From assembly GCA_963921795.1 (NCBI GenBank), contig OY997639.1:55254426-55318425 (forward strand): a stretch of DNA of 64,000 nucleotides, read 5' to 3'. Position numbers and translations under genes: made by a program. Origin of the DNA: Nannobrachium achirus (lineage: Eukaryota; Chordata; Actinopteri; Myctophiformes; Myctophidae). The first letter of the stretch is position 1. Each line of letters starts with the position of its first letter. The notes beneath the pieces were generated by a model. The model ran no database searches. It saw nothing but the letters and a program-made list of their open reading frames with translations, and had not been told where the DNA came from. This document shows positions 1 to 64,000 of this stretch, piece by piece.

Positions 1-630
1 AGGAAGTCGAAAGACACTCGGAAGTAGAACAAAATGGTGTATGTGCATATACCCCGGTTTCCGCGAGAATTTACTGTAGCATTATTTTTGCGGGACACTT
101 CCGGTTAACAGCAGACATACAAGTTCACGTCGCATCACAGATGCAACCGTTGTGAGCTTGTAGATCACTCTCGGCTGCGGCGCCGGAAGCTACCTCCACA
201 TTCTGCGCAATGCACGATGGGATGTTGGAAAGTTGTGGATGGATGACATTTGAAATATCTGACATATCCGTCTTGATCACATGACTAGAGATACTGAGTA
301 TCGATTTGTGTGATTTGGGGATAAAATCTGAAGGAGTAAAAAAATATGTTTTACACAAGTCTGCCTCCTGGTGGCACTGTAAAAGGCAGATGTGAAAAAT
401 GCAGGGCAAAGGTTTTTCTTTGGCCTCTATGGTGTCATTGGTGCGCGCATATAAGTTTTGCAATTTTGCATCTTTCTAGTTGTTGCTATTTCTTCAGTTA
501 TCTGTGGATCTTTACTCTTAAGTAGTCCTGTATGTTTTGTTACAATGTTACTCATTTTCTGTACTCACATTTTGTACTCACACACTCACAGGCTACATTT
601 ACGTAAGTTTATCCCTTTGAATGGATGGTG

Positions 631-637
<7 letters not shown>
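1..637. other. 5' flank, no gene recognised
   Basis: No coding sequence is supported. At 143-156 there is a partial copy (TGTGAGCTTGTAGATC) of the palindromic repeat that recurs across the window. Confidence 0.5.
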
Positions 638-870
<233 letters not shown>

Positions 871-1251
871 AGGCTTGTCAATGCTCCTGGATTTCCCAGG
901 AGTCTCCTGGATTGGCAAATCTCCTGGATTCCTCCTGGATCAAACTCCCAAAATTCACCTTTGCTTCAGTCATCAAATCTGTACACCTACATTTGGCATT
1001 TTAAGGCTGAAATTGTACCCATGCTAGTAAAGCAAGCCTGAAAAGTATCAAACATGCACAACATTCACCAGAACACAGGAAATTACATCTACTATGTCAA
1101 AATCTTTCTGGGGGAGGACCCCCAGACCCCCTGCTTTAGGGGTGGGGCAATGCATGCCAGATCATACAGATATTCACTTAAGTAATGACTTAAAGATGAG
1201 ATGTCATTAATATTAAAGATGCTGTATCAAACTCCCAAAATTGGTTACACC

Positions 1252-1428
1252 CCGCCATTCCGAAACACCGCTATTCCGAACGTTGACTTCTAACCCTAAC
1301 CCTACCCCTAACCCTAACCCTTACCCTAACCCTAACCCTAACTAACCCTAACCCTACCCCTAACCCTACCCCTAACCCTAAACCTAACCCTAACCCTGCT
1401 TCGGAATAGCGGTGTTTCGGAATGGCGG
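1252..1428. mobile_element. MITE with 29-bp inverted ends and a telomere-like core
   Basis: The segments 1252-1280 and 1400-1428 are perfect inverted repeats (ends CCGCCATTCCGAAACACCGC). Between them lies a degenerate array of CCCTAA/CCCTACCC units, so the telomere-like array is the cargo of a short transposable element. On both sides lie diverged copies of one local sequence (around 1061-1140 and 1441-1510, sharing ATTCACCAGAACACAGGAAA and the GGACCCCCAGACCCC type run). Confidence 0.75.
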
Positions 1429-1570
1429 ACTGTTGCCCCCAAAATTCACCAGAACACAGGAAAATATACCTATTAAGACTTTTGGGGGCCCCCAGACCCC
1501 GGTTGGGGAGTTCTGTGCACCCCCAAAAAATGTATCTCCTGGATTCTGACAGTCCAATGTTGACAACCCT

Positions 1571-1706
<136 letters not shown>

Positions 1707-2029
1707 CGTAGCACCCAATAGGGAACCGGGATGTTTTACTGCCATAAGCCAATCAGAAGTCACAGTATTACCCAAACCTCTGCTGCCTGGTTCCGCCTAT
1801 CTATCTGTCAGCATTACAGCATCTGGTTCTGCAGCACCAGGTTTTCCTCCAAATTGTCTGTAAAGCACATTTTTGTATTTTACAGTAATGACACAGTGGA
1901 TGTGTACAGTTGATGCACGCTCCATGACTTCTCTTCTCTTCATCTAGCGGAAGGTGAGAACAGAAACTGCTTGTCTGCAACGTCGCTAGCTTTCGCTCCT
2001 GCACAGTAGCCCGATTTGTATGCTTCGTC

Positions 2030-2290
2030 GTACCGCGGGGCCGCGCGCGCCCGAAAGTAGCCGATCTTCAAGCTCACATTGTCTCGCTGACGCGACGCAA
2101 TGTGAGCTTGTAGATCGCATACTTTCGAGGTGCGCATAGGCTAGCCAAGAAGCTAGCGGCTCCGCCTGGAGCTCGGGTGTCATTTCCAATAACGCGTCAG
2201 ACAGTGAACGTTAGCTGCTTATGGTGTCGGCTAGCATGTTAGCCCCATAAGAACCTCTCCTGTGTCTTCCGCCGGCCGGGGTAGAATCCC
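2030..2290. promoter_or_regulatory. GC/CpG-rich segment upstream of IBTK
   Basis: A locally CpG-rich stretch (for example CCGCGGGGCCGCGCGCGCCC and GCCGGCCGGGG) lies about 2 kb upstream of the first coding exon. A CpG-rich promoter with a non-coding first exon would suit IBTK, but no TATA box, initiator or donor site is convincing, and part of the CpG content belongs to the hairpin at 2045-2137. Confidence 0.3.
2045..2137. repeat. GC-rich palindrome of the AGATCTACAAGCTCACA family
   Basis: An imperfect inverted repeat with arms GATCTTCAAGCTCACATTG and CAATGTGAGCTTGTAGATC, extended by CCGAAAGTA/TACTTTCG. It is a diverged member of the dispersed palindrome seen elsewhere in the window. Confidence 0.7.
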
Positions 2291-2771
2291 AGAATGCTAG
2301 AGTAGACAAGCCTTTCTCCACATCGTTTCCAAAAAGTAAAGGTAGTTCCAGACATCTACAAGTGTTTTACCTAATACCGGGCACATAAAAAGTTTAGGTC
2401 GGGTTGGGTAGACTGTTAAACCCGCTTATATAGTCAGCCTGTGCCATGTTTTCCCTTGTAGCCGAATCTGGAGCAGTACTGCACAGTGCACACTGCAGTT
2501 GGGGAGTTACCGGGTTTGATGGGGAAACTGGCACAGGCTGACTAAATAAGCGATTTTAAGAGTTTTCCCAACGCCGACCTAAACTTTTTATGTGCCGGTA
2601 AAATATCTGTAGGTGTCTGGAACTACCTTTACTTTTTGGATGTGATGTTGTGCTGCACTAACACTACGAGCATTTTGGGATTATACCCCAGCCGGTAGAC
2701 AGATATATATAGGACCTCGTCTCTGAGCTAATAGCGGAGGGAGAGGTTCTGTATGGGGCTATTAGCATGTT
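2232..2771. mobile_element. Foldback element with long inverted arms and 9-bp target duplication
   Basis: TAGCATGTT occurs directly at 2232-2240 and 2763-2771. Between them the sequence folds on itself: AGCCCCATA...AACCTCTCC at the left end and GAGAGGTTCTGTATGGGGCT at the right, then inner arms 2328-2453 and 2522-2640 (for example AAAAAGTAAAGGTAGTTCCA inverted). Long TIRs plus a 9-bp duplication resemble Mutator-like elements. No coding sequence is present, so it is non-autonomous. Confidence 0.7.
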
Positions 2772-2775
2772 AATT

Positions 2776-4264
2776 ATTTGGCAAGTGCAGTTATGATAGT
2801 GATAGTTTCCCTGTTCACTCAGTGTCTCGTCTACTCGACGCTATTATTGAAACTAAAGGCTAGTTAGACAATCTAATCGAGTATGGGGCGGGCCGGGGTC
2901 TCTTGGCGTCCAGTTACGCTATTACATCATGTTATAAACGTGTATCTACGGTATTATTTGGTAGGGTTTAAAGTTGCCGTAAACATCTGATGCTTTTGCA
3001 AGGAAATAATGCAATGCATTGCATTATATAGCAGTCCAGTGGGTAGGATTTGGCTAATCAGCCAAGATAGCTCTGCACCCATTGTTGCATAATCCTATTC
3101 GCTTGCTGCTTGCATTGCAACCCATTGCTGAGAGCCCAAGCCTATTCAACACAGAAGATAAAGGTTGTTAACTTCTTAGCTAAAGTCCGTAGCCTATGCA
3201 AATTTGTGCCAAATTTCCCAAATATGTCACACAAGACACATGCTATTTGTCTAGCATTGCTAGTCAAACAGTGCTGCTACTGTAGCTGTCAAGAGAAGCA
3301 CAGTATGTCAACAATAATTTGCATTGGTTTGCTGCCTACCAATGCAGATCGACCATAGAGTCAAACTTGTATGCAGTGCAAGTGTGTGACCTCTGCATTT
3401 TCCTTGCTTTGGCAATTATAAACGTATGTTTCCCATTAATGTTGAACAGTAATGTCGACAATATTCTGCATGAGTCAGCTACCGATACCAATACAGATCG
3501 ATCATAGACGAGGCAAAGCGTGTGACTGTTGAATTTTCAGGTCTATATAGCTTTCAACTGTGTTTTGCAGGTCAAAGTTCGTTTAGATCTTTAACACATG
3601 CCTAAATCAACTGATTCCTCTTAGATTTAATGTTTTTAATGTAGAATGATGTGGTTTTATATTTTGAGTAAAATATTCACTTTTTCTTTCTCAGGTGCAT
3701 CATACAATTATGGAGTTTTGAAAGCACGGCAGAGTGTTTTGGGGGGAAAGGGAACCTTTCCCCTCAAGTTGGATGGGTGGACTGCTGGATAATGTCAGAG
3801 GGTTGTTGAAATGGTTGCCTTTTTGTAAATTATTTAAAAGTAACAAGTGAGAAACTATTTTTGGAATATTTGTACATTTTTGTATAAAAGATATATAACT
3901 TAATAGTTATTTACGTCTTGATGCCATTGTATACTGAAAGCACCTTAGATTGTATTGTACTGCCGGTCAAAATGGTCGATTGAAACAAGTCAAAGTAAGG
4001 CTCTGGGGTTGCTAGGGTGCAGTGGAACCTCAACACAAGCACAATTCTAGCACCTCAACTATCTTGACCTTTGACCTTTACTTTGAGTGCAGCTCTTTTA
4101 TGAATTCTATTAATTTGGTAAGCTGTGCTTGCCTGGAGGGATTGTCTCTGGATTTTTTGTTTGTTTGTCTTGCATTTGTTTGTTGTTTTATTTGGTTATT
4201 TAGCTATTAGTCGTAGGTGGTGGGTCTTTAGGAGTACAGGGTTAGGGTTAGGACTGGACAGAGG
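2776..4264. other. Sequence just upstream of the IBTK start codon
   Basis: AT-rich unique-looking sequence. It should include the 5' UTR and probably a splice acceptor, but several TTAG/CAG sites compete (for example near 3694 and 4202) and none can be chosen. No other gene is seen. Confidence 0.4.
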
Positions 4265-59258
<54,994 letters not shown>

Positions 59259-60170
59259 CACAATTCATCAACACACCGCCGCGCCGCATGCTGTCGGGGT
59301 ACTACGCAACTCCATACCTGCAGTATCCCCACTGCAACTGAATCGCCGTCATCGTTATCACGTTACTTCAGCGAGTGTTAAGGTGCACCTCAGACTTGGC
59401 CCAGTCTGATGCAGGTCTGATGCTTATCCTGCCCCAGTGTAAAGTTAGATTTTGACTTTGTCGCTGCTTCATCATATTGTAATGAGTGATGTTTGTTTAT
59501 TTTCTTTATTGTGTCCATCAAATGAATGATTTACTGGTATTGGTGGAAAGCTATTGACTCAACCTTCAATGTTTGGGAAATGGATTTATGTGTGTGTGAT
59601 GGATGATTTTCTTTTCTTTTCTTTTCTTTTCTTTTCATGTCTGCTTTGGAAACAAGAATGACACGAAAAGAAAACATTCTCCCCAAAAATTATATAAACT
59701 CTGTGACCCAAGTTTAGTGAGTTTAGTGATATCAAGTTGCCAAAGAGGAAGAGGTCCAACCTATGCATTGGGTCCAAACTTCCACATCTAGAGAGCAGTT
59801 GAGTCGTGTGCAGGATTGTAAGCTCTTGAGGTAAGATTTGTGCCAATTTTCAAACCGTTAACTGAGTATTACAGTACTTCTGCTGCGTGATAAATATGTC
59901 CATCTGCACTTGATAAATAACCAATTGGCTGAATTATTTTTTGACTGATCTCTTCACTTAAGCTCATTTGTATGGGGAGTCTGGGGACAGTATTTCAGGA
60001 AGAAAGCCAGAGACTTCACAAATCTTTCTATGAAATTTAAACTTTTTTTTTTTTATTATTATTTGACACAAGCTGTAGTAACAGTAGCGCAATCCAATAC
60101 CCAGTGATTGATGGTGTGCAATTGGTTTTCTATCTGTTGTCAAAATGTTGCAAGCGATTGAAAAGGTTAT
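59259..60170 (+). other. Probable IBTK 3' UTR and flank
   Basis: Sequence after the stop codon. No AATAAA is seen in the first 700 bases; GATAAATA-type words occur at 59888-59918. A (TTTTC)n run is at 59609-59636. The cleavage site could not be placed. Confidence 0.45.
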
Positions 60171-61032
60171 TACCATAGTAGGGAGAAATAAGGGCAAAAA
60201 ATGGCCAAAACGTTACGTGTTGGATACAAGCACCAAATTTGGTACAGATGTCCCTTGGGTCATCCTAAAACATCCTAGAAGGGGTGCCCCAAAAAATCTT
60301 AATCAGGAAGTGAATTATGGACAAAATTCAAAATGGCCGCCCGCCTAAACTGTTGACCGTTGACTCAAAAGACACCAAAATAATCTCCAAAAAGCATGAA
60401 CTTCGGCACACATGTCCCGTGGGTCATCCTAAGATATCCTAGAAGGGGTGACCAAATAAATCTTAAACAGGAAGTGAATTAATGACTATTGAAAATGGCT
60501 GCCTACAGTGTTGGCTATTGCCTCAAAAACCTATAGAATCTCATAGAGGCATACACTTTGGCACATATGTCCCTTGGTCATCCTAAGACATCCTATAAGG
60601 GGTGCCCAAAATAATCTGAAACAGGAAGTGAGTTATTGACACAATTAAAAATGGCCACATACAGTGTTGACATATGAAGCAAAAGACACCTAACAATCTC
60701 ATAAAAGCATGAAATGTGGTACAAATGTCCCTTGGGTGATCTTGATGCATCCTACCAGGGGTGCTCAAAAAGGGACTTCATAAAAGCCTATATAAGTTGG
60801 TACATATTGAGTACTGCTTATTATCCTAGAAGGGGTTATTTGTATGGTTAATCCCTTTGAAGCGTTCAGCCAGAAATCAAACAGTTTTGCAGTTCTTAAA
60901 ATATACACCTGTGTTCTGTATGACAAGACAGCTGACATTGAAAATGTCAATGATAAGGAAGGGGAGCAGAGGAGGAAGCACGCACATCTCCAAAAAGTAT
61001 TTACAGGTGCTGGACCAAAAATACGCACCATG

Positions 61033-61224
61033 AACAGAGAAGGAAGTCCGCACACTGTTTACAAGCTCCAGCGACAACTTTATTTTAATGGAACAACGTT
61101 TCAACCCTAGTGGGTCTTCTTCAGGTTTAAACCTGAAGAAGACCCACTAGGGTTGAAACGTTGTTCCATTAAAATAAAGTTGTCGCTGGAGCTTGTAAAC
61201 AGTGTGCGGACTTCCTTCTCTGTT
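61033..61224. repeat. Spacer-free 192-bp palindrome of Penelope-like termini
   Basis: The left 96 bases (61033-61128) are the inverse complement of the right 96 (61129-61224), centred on GGTTTAAACC. Each half contains CTGAAGAAGACCCACTAGGG and TTGAAACGTTGTTCC, followed by GTGTGCGGACTTCCTTCTC. This resembles the terminal region of the Penelope-like element at 20040-20150, with a degenerate hammerhead core (CTGAAGA for CTGATGA). Confidence 0.8.
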
Positions 61225-61229
61225 AATGA

Positions 61230-61790
61230 TAAGGAAGGACCTCACAATTGTCTCTAAATGGAAACCATTCCTCCCATACAGGCTGCACTGCTACAACATT
61301 CAAATCGAGCAGTTTAACAATCTGGCATTTGGTCCAGAAACCTGAAAGCTTTGCAATCTCTACCATCTCCTGAAAAATATGGATGAGTTGCTGATTCATG
61401 GACACCTTTATGGACACTCTTGCCTCCACCATCTTTGGCAGCCTCTAGCAAGAGTGTCCATAAAGGTGTCCATGAATCAGCAACTCATCCATATTTTTCA
61501 GCCTGTATGGGAGGAATGGTTTCCATTTAGAGACAATTTTGAGCAAACAGGTCCTTCCTTATCATTGACATTTTCAATGTCAGTTGTCTTGTCATACAGA
61601 ACATATGTGTATATTTCAAGAACTGTAAAACTGTTTGATTTCTGGCGTTAAGCCAGAAAAAAAGAAAATGTCAATGATAAGGAAGGACCTGTTTTCTCAA
61701 AATTGTCTCTAAATGGAAACCATTCCTCCACTAACTCCAGTCTGGCTGCAAAGCGTAGCCCCTCTGTTCGAGAAAGTGTAGGATGCTATG
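61230..61790. repeat. Nested inverted repeats inside the foldback
   Basis: The segment GATAAGGAAGGACC...GGAAACCATTCCTCC occurs at 61228-61288, inverted at 61499-61564, and again direct at 61675-61730. Between them a perfect stem (61372-61425 with 61448-61501, GTGTCCATAAAGGTGTCCAT) has a 22-base loop. A wider arm (60850-60965) pairs with 61545-61650. Confidence 0.75.
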
Positions 61791-61833
61791 CCAATGTGCT
61801 GGTAATCATGAAATGGCACATATGAATAGTTAA

Positions 61834-62297
61834 CTCATTTGTAGCCGATCCCGCGAATACTCGTGAAATATTAAAAGGTATCTAGAGTGCCGATCCCGCG
61901 TATACGCGGGCTATTTACTGTATATACAGAAACGCTGGCAATGGCTACATACCGTCCGTTGAAAAGTGCTGGCACGGGTGGACTTGCCGATTCATCATCA
62001 TCGCACATCCACGTGCACACAATAGTGAGCCCATAACATGGAAGCCAACGGTCTTTCTCATCTTTATCGTCCATTTTCTCCAAAAAACACTTTTGATGCC
62101 AAGGATGGCATTGGATTCTCGCTAAAATAGCGAAAGTATAAAGGGATCCATCTTCCACTCCTGTTTACATCTGGACCAGAACTACTTCCGGGTGAATCGT
62201 AAAGATCATCAAGTAGGAATTGTGAGCTCGATCTACTTCCGGCCTTCAAAATAAGAGACTGGCCGCGGACGGAGCAGGCGGCTGGCACGCTGGACAT
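61834..62297. repeat. TTAA-bounded GC-rich segment
   Basis: Bounded by TTAA at 61830-61833 and 62298-62301. It has paired phrases GCCGATCCCGCGAATACTCG and GCCGATCCCGCGTATACGCG, similar in style to the TTAA family A ends. The termini do not match well, so its status as a MITE is uncertain. Confidence 0.4.
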
Positions 62298-63432
62298 TTA
62301 ACCCTTTCATGAGCAGCAAATGGGTATAAACACTAATCACAAAAAAACAGTAATGATCTAGAAGAAACGATAGAGTGCAAAGAGTAGTGCAAATAAATAA
62401 GCAGAAAAAAAACATGGAGAAGATAAGATGCAGAGTAAAATACAATAGAATGTGCAGAGGGTTAGATAAATAAAGAAGATTCAAAGAGTAATGTAAATAC
62501 AGTTTACAAATTTAGGCATTTAGCAGATGCTAATCATGTTTTGAAGGTATGGAGGATTGGAGGTGCCATACTTTTGGTTGCTTTGAAGGCCAGCATCAGT
62601 GTTTACTCTGTGCGGACAGCAAAATGGAGCCAGCGGAGAAGGAGACTGAAAAATACACCAGGTTTATGCAGACTGTTCAGTTGTCAACTGTTTAAATAGC
62701 CAAATTACTTCAATATGGTCCCTTCCCAAACAAATAAATAACCCCTTCTAGGATATAACAAGGACACTTAATGTACAGTACATGCCAAATAATTACCCTT
62801 TATGTTTTCTTTTGTGTCAACTGCTTTAGTTGGTCATTTTGAAATGAGACAAAAACTCACTTCTTGTTAAAAACGTATTTGGGCACCCCTTGTAGAATGC
62901 GGATCACCCAAGGGACATTTGTACCACATTTCATTTTAAGGTGTCTTTGCATCATCTGTCAACACTGTAAGCGACCATTTTAAATTTACTCACTTCCTGT
63001 TTCAGGTTATTTTGGAAAACCCTTCTAGGATGTTTTAGGATGACCAAGGAGGGACATTTGTGTGCCAAAGTGTATGCCTCTATGAGATTCTATTCTATTT
63101 TTTAGTCAATAGCCAACATTGTAGGTTGCCATTTTCAATATTGTCAGTAATTCACTTCCTGTTTAAGATTTCTTCGGGCACCGCTTCTAGTATGTCGTAG
63201 GATGACCCAAGGGACATGTGTGCCAAATGTTATGCTTTTTGGAGATTCTTTTGGTGTCTTTTGAGTCAACAGTTTAGGCGACCATTTTGAATTTTGTCCA
63301 TAACTCACTTCCGGTTTAAGATTTCTTTGGGCACCCCTTCTAGGATGTTTTACGATGACCCAAGGGACATCTGTACCAAATTTGGTGCTTGTATCCAACA
63401 TGTAACGTTTCAACCCTTATTTCCCACTACTA

Positions 63433-64000
63433 GGCTATATGTGCTTTTTATCCAACGAGAAACTATCTAGAAATGCTATACATCATGTTGGTACATATGA
63501 GCTCTTATCACATTTTCATTATTTTACTGTTCTCTTTATTCTAGCAGATGTATTATTTAGGTACCTCAGTGCTGGACCATATTTTCTCTCTCCAGTGCCC
63601 TTAATGCACACAGCAAGTCTTGGCTTAAGTCAAGAGTGTAAAAATTGATCCTTATGGATCACTTTTTACACAGTCCATTAAATTCTGTTTTTGCTGTGTT
63701 GAATGTGTTACACTTTGGGAAGCAAAGACAGAATGGCATGCAATAAAAAGAACTGACCTGTGCAATGAACCTGTCTCATTTCTATTTTATTAGTCTGTTC
63801 TAGATTACAACAATGGATGGAATTAGGAGAAAGAAGGAATGGCAAATTTAGTTTATTTAATTTTTAGTTATTGTACTAACATCTCAGTGTCTCTTACTTT
63901 GTGTCACTTGAGAAAATTAGATTCTCGTTGCATCTTCTTAACATAACTTTCATCTCCCCTTCTTACTTCATCTGCCCTGCATAAGCGGGCAGCCATTATT
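63433..64000. other. 3' flank, no gene recognised
   Basis: A 16-pair hairpin at 63636-63671 (GTGTAAAAATTGATCC, loop TTAT) has one mismatch. AATAAA is at 63742-63747. Neither is tied to a gene. Confidence 0.4.

Larger units (their letters stand above)
60176..63432. repeat. 3.3-kb foldback element with tandemly repeated arms
   Basis: The ends TAGTAGGGAGAAATAAGGG and CCCTTATTTCCCACTACTA are inverted. Each arm (about 60176-60850 and 62740-63432) has about four tandem units of roughly 155-165 bases built on ATGTCCCTTGGGTCATCCT and CATCCTAGAAGGGGTGCCC. The arms are inverted copies of one another. No protein is encoded. Other repeats have been inserted between the arms. Confidence 0.8.

Noticed and set aside
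1291..1399. True telomere or chromosome end
   Set aside because: The CCCTAA array is degenerate, short, and enclosed by inverted repeats of a MITE, with ordinary sequence on both sides.
60229..60770. CRISPR-like array in the tandem units
   Set aside because: Units of about 160 bases with diverged copies in inverted arms in a vertebrate genome; no short direct repeats with unique spacers.
63742..63747. AATAAA as the IBTK polyadenylation signal
   Set aside because: It lies 4.5 kb after the stop and beyond a large repeat, with no evidence of linkage.

Overview
This window is vertebrate nuclear DNA, most likely from a ray-finned (teleost) fish. It has a multi-exon gene with GT-AG introns, very long (CA/GT)n tracts, a tRNA-derived SINE, a Penelope-like element, a Ty3/Gypsy element and dense non-autonomous DNA transposons. 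I cannot name the species from the sequence alone.

The only host gene I can support is IBTK (inhibitor of Bruton tyrosine kinase; ankyrin + RCC1 + two BTB domains) on the + strand. It appears complete from ATG at 4265 to TAA at 59256-59258. I resolved 28 coding exons. All have GT donors and AG acceptors, and the phases are consistent throughout. Together they give 4002 bases, or 1333 residues; human IBTK, as I remember it, is about 1350. The N-terminal ankyrin repeats are in exons 1-2, the RCC1-like repeats in exons 3-9, BTB1 in exon 11, BTB2 in exons 14-17, a basic/Ser-rich disordered tail in exons 20-26, and a conserved C-terminal helix in exons 27-28. No exon carries a stop or frameshift, so the introns have absorbed all the repeats.

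Layout. 1-4264: upstream region with two CA tracts, a telomere-like MITE, a GC-rich hairpin and a long-TIR foldback element. 4265-5053: exons 1-2. 5054-17941: intron 2, holding a 666-bp foldback and a full-length Ty3/Gypsy retrotransposon (6120-15651) inserted antisense. 17942-27476: exons 3-5, whose introns hold hAT elements and a Penelope-like element with a GIY-YIG domain and a hammerhead-like motif. 27477-32344: intron 5, with LINE relics and MITEs. 32345-44470: exons 6-19, with tandem hairpins in intron 7 and a multiply nested transposon stack in intron 11. 44471-59258: exons 20-28. 59259-64000: 3' flank, mostly a 3.3-kb foldback with tandemly repeated arms.

The most notable object is the Ty3/Gypsy element. 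It has one uninterrupted 2016-codon Gag-Pol frame, and its Gag half resembles the vertebrate PNMA (paraneoplastic Ma antigen) proteins. The LTRs look identical and a short target duplication flanks it, so it is probably young and could be the kind of element from which PNMA genes were domesticated. A second recurring signal is a roughly 70-bp near-perfect palindrome (arms AGATCTACAAGCTCACA), found more than ten times in different repeat backgrounds.
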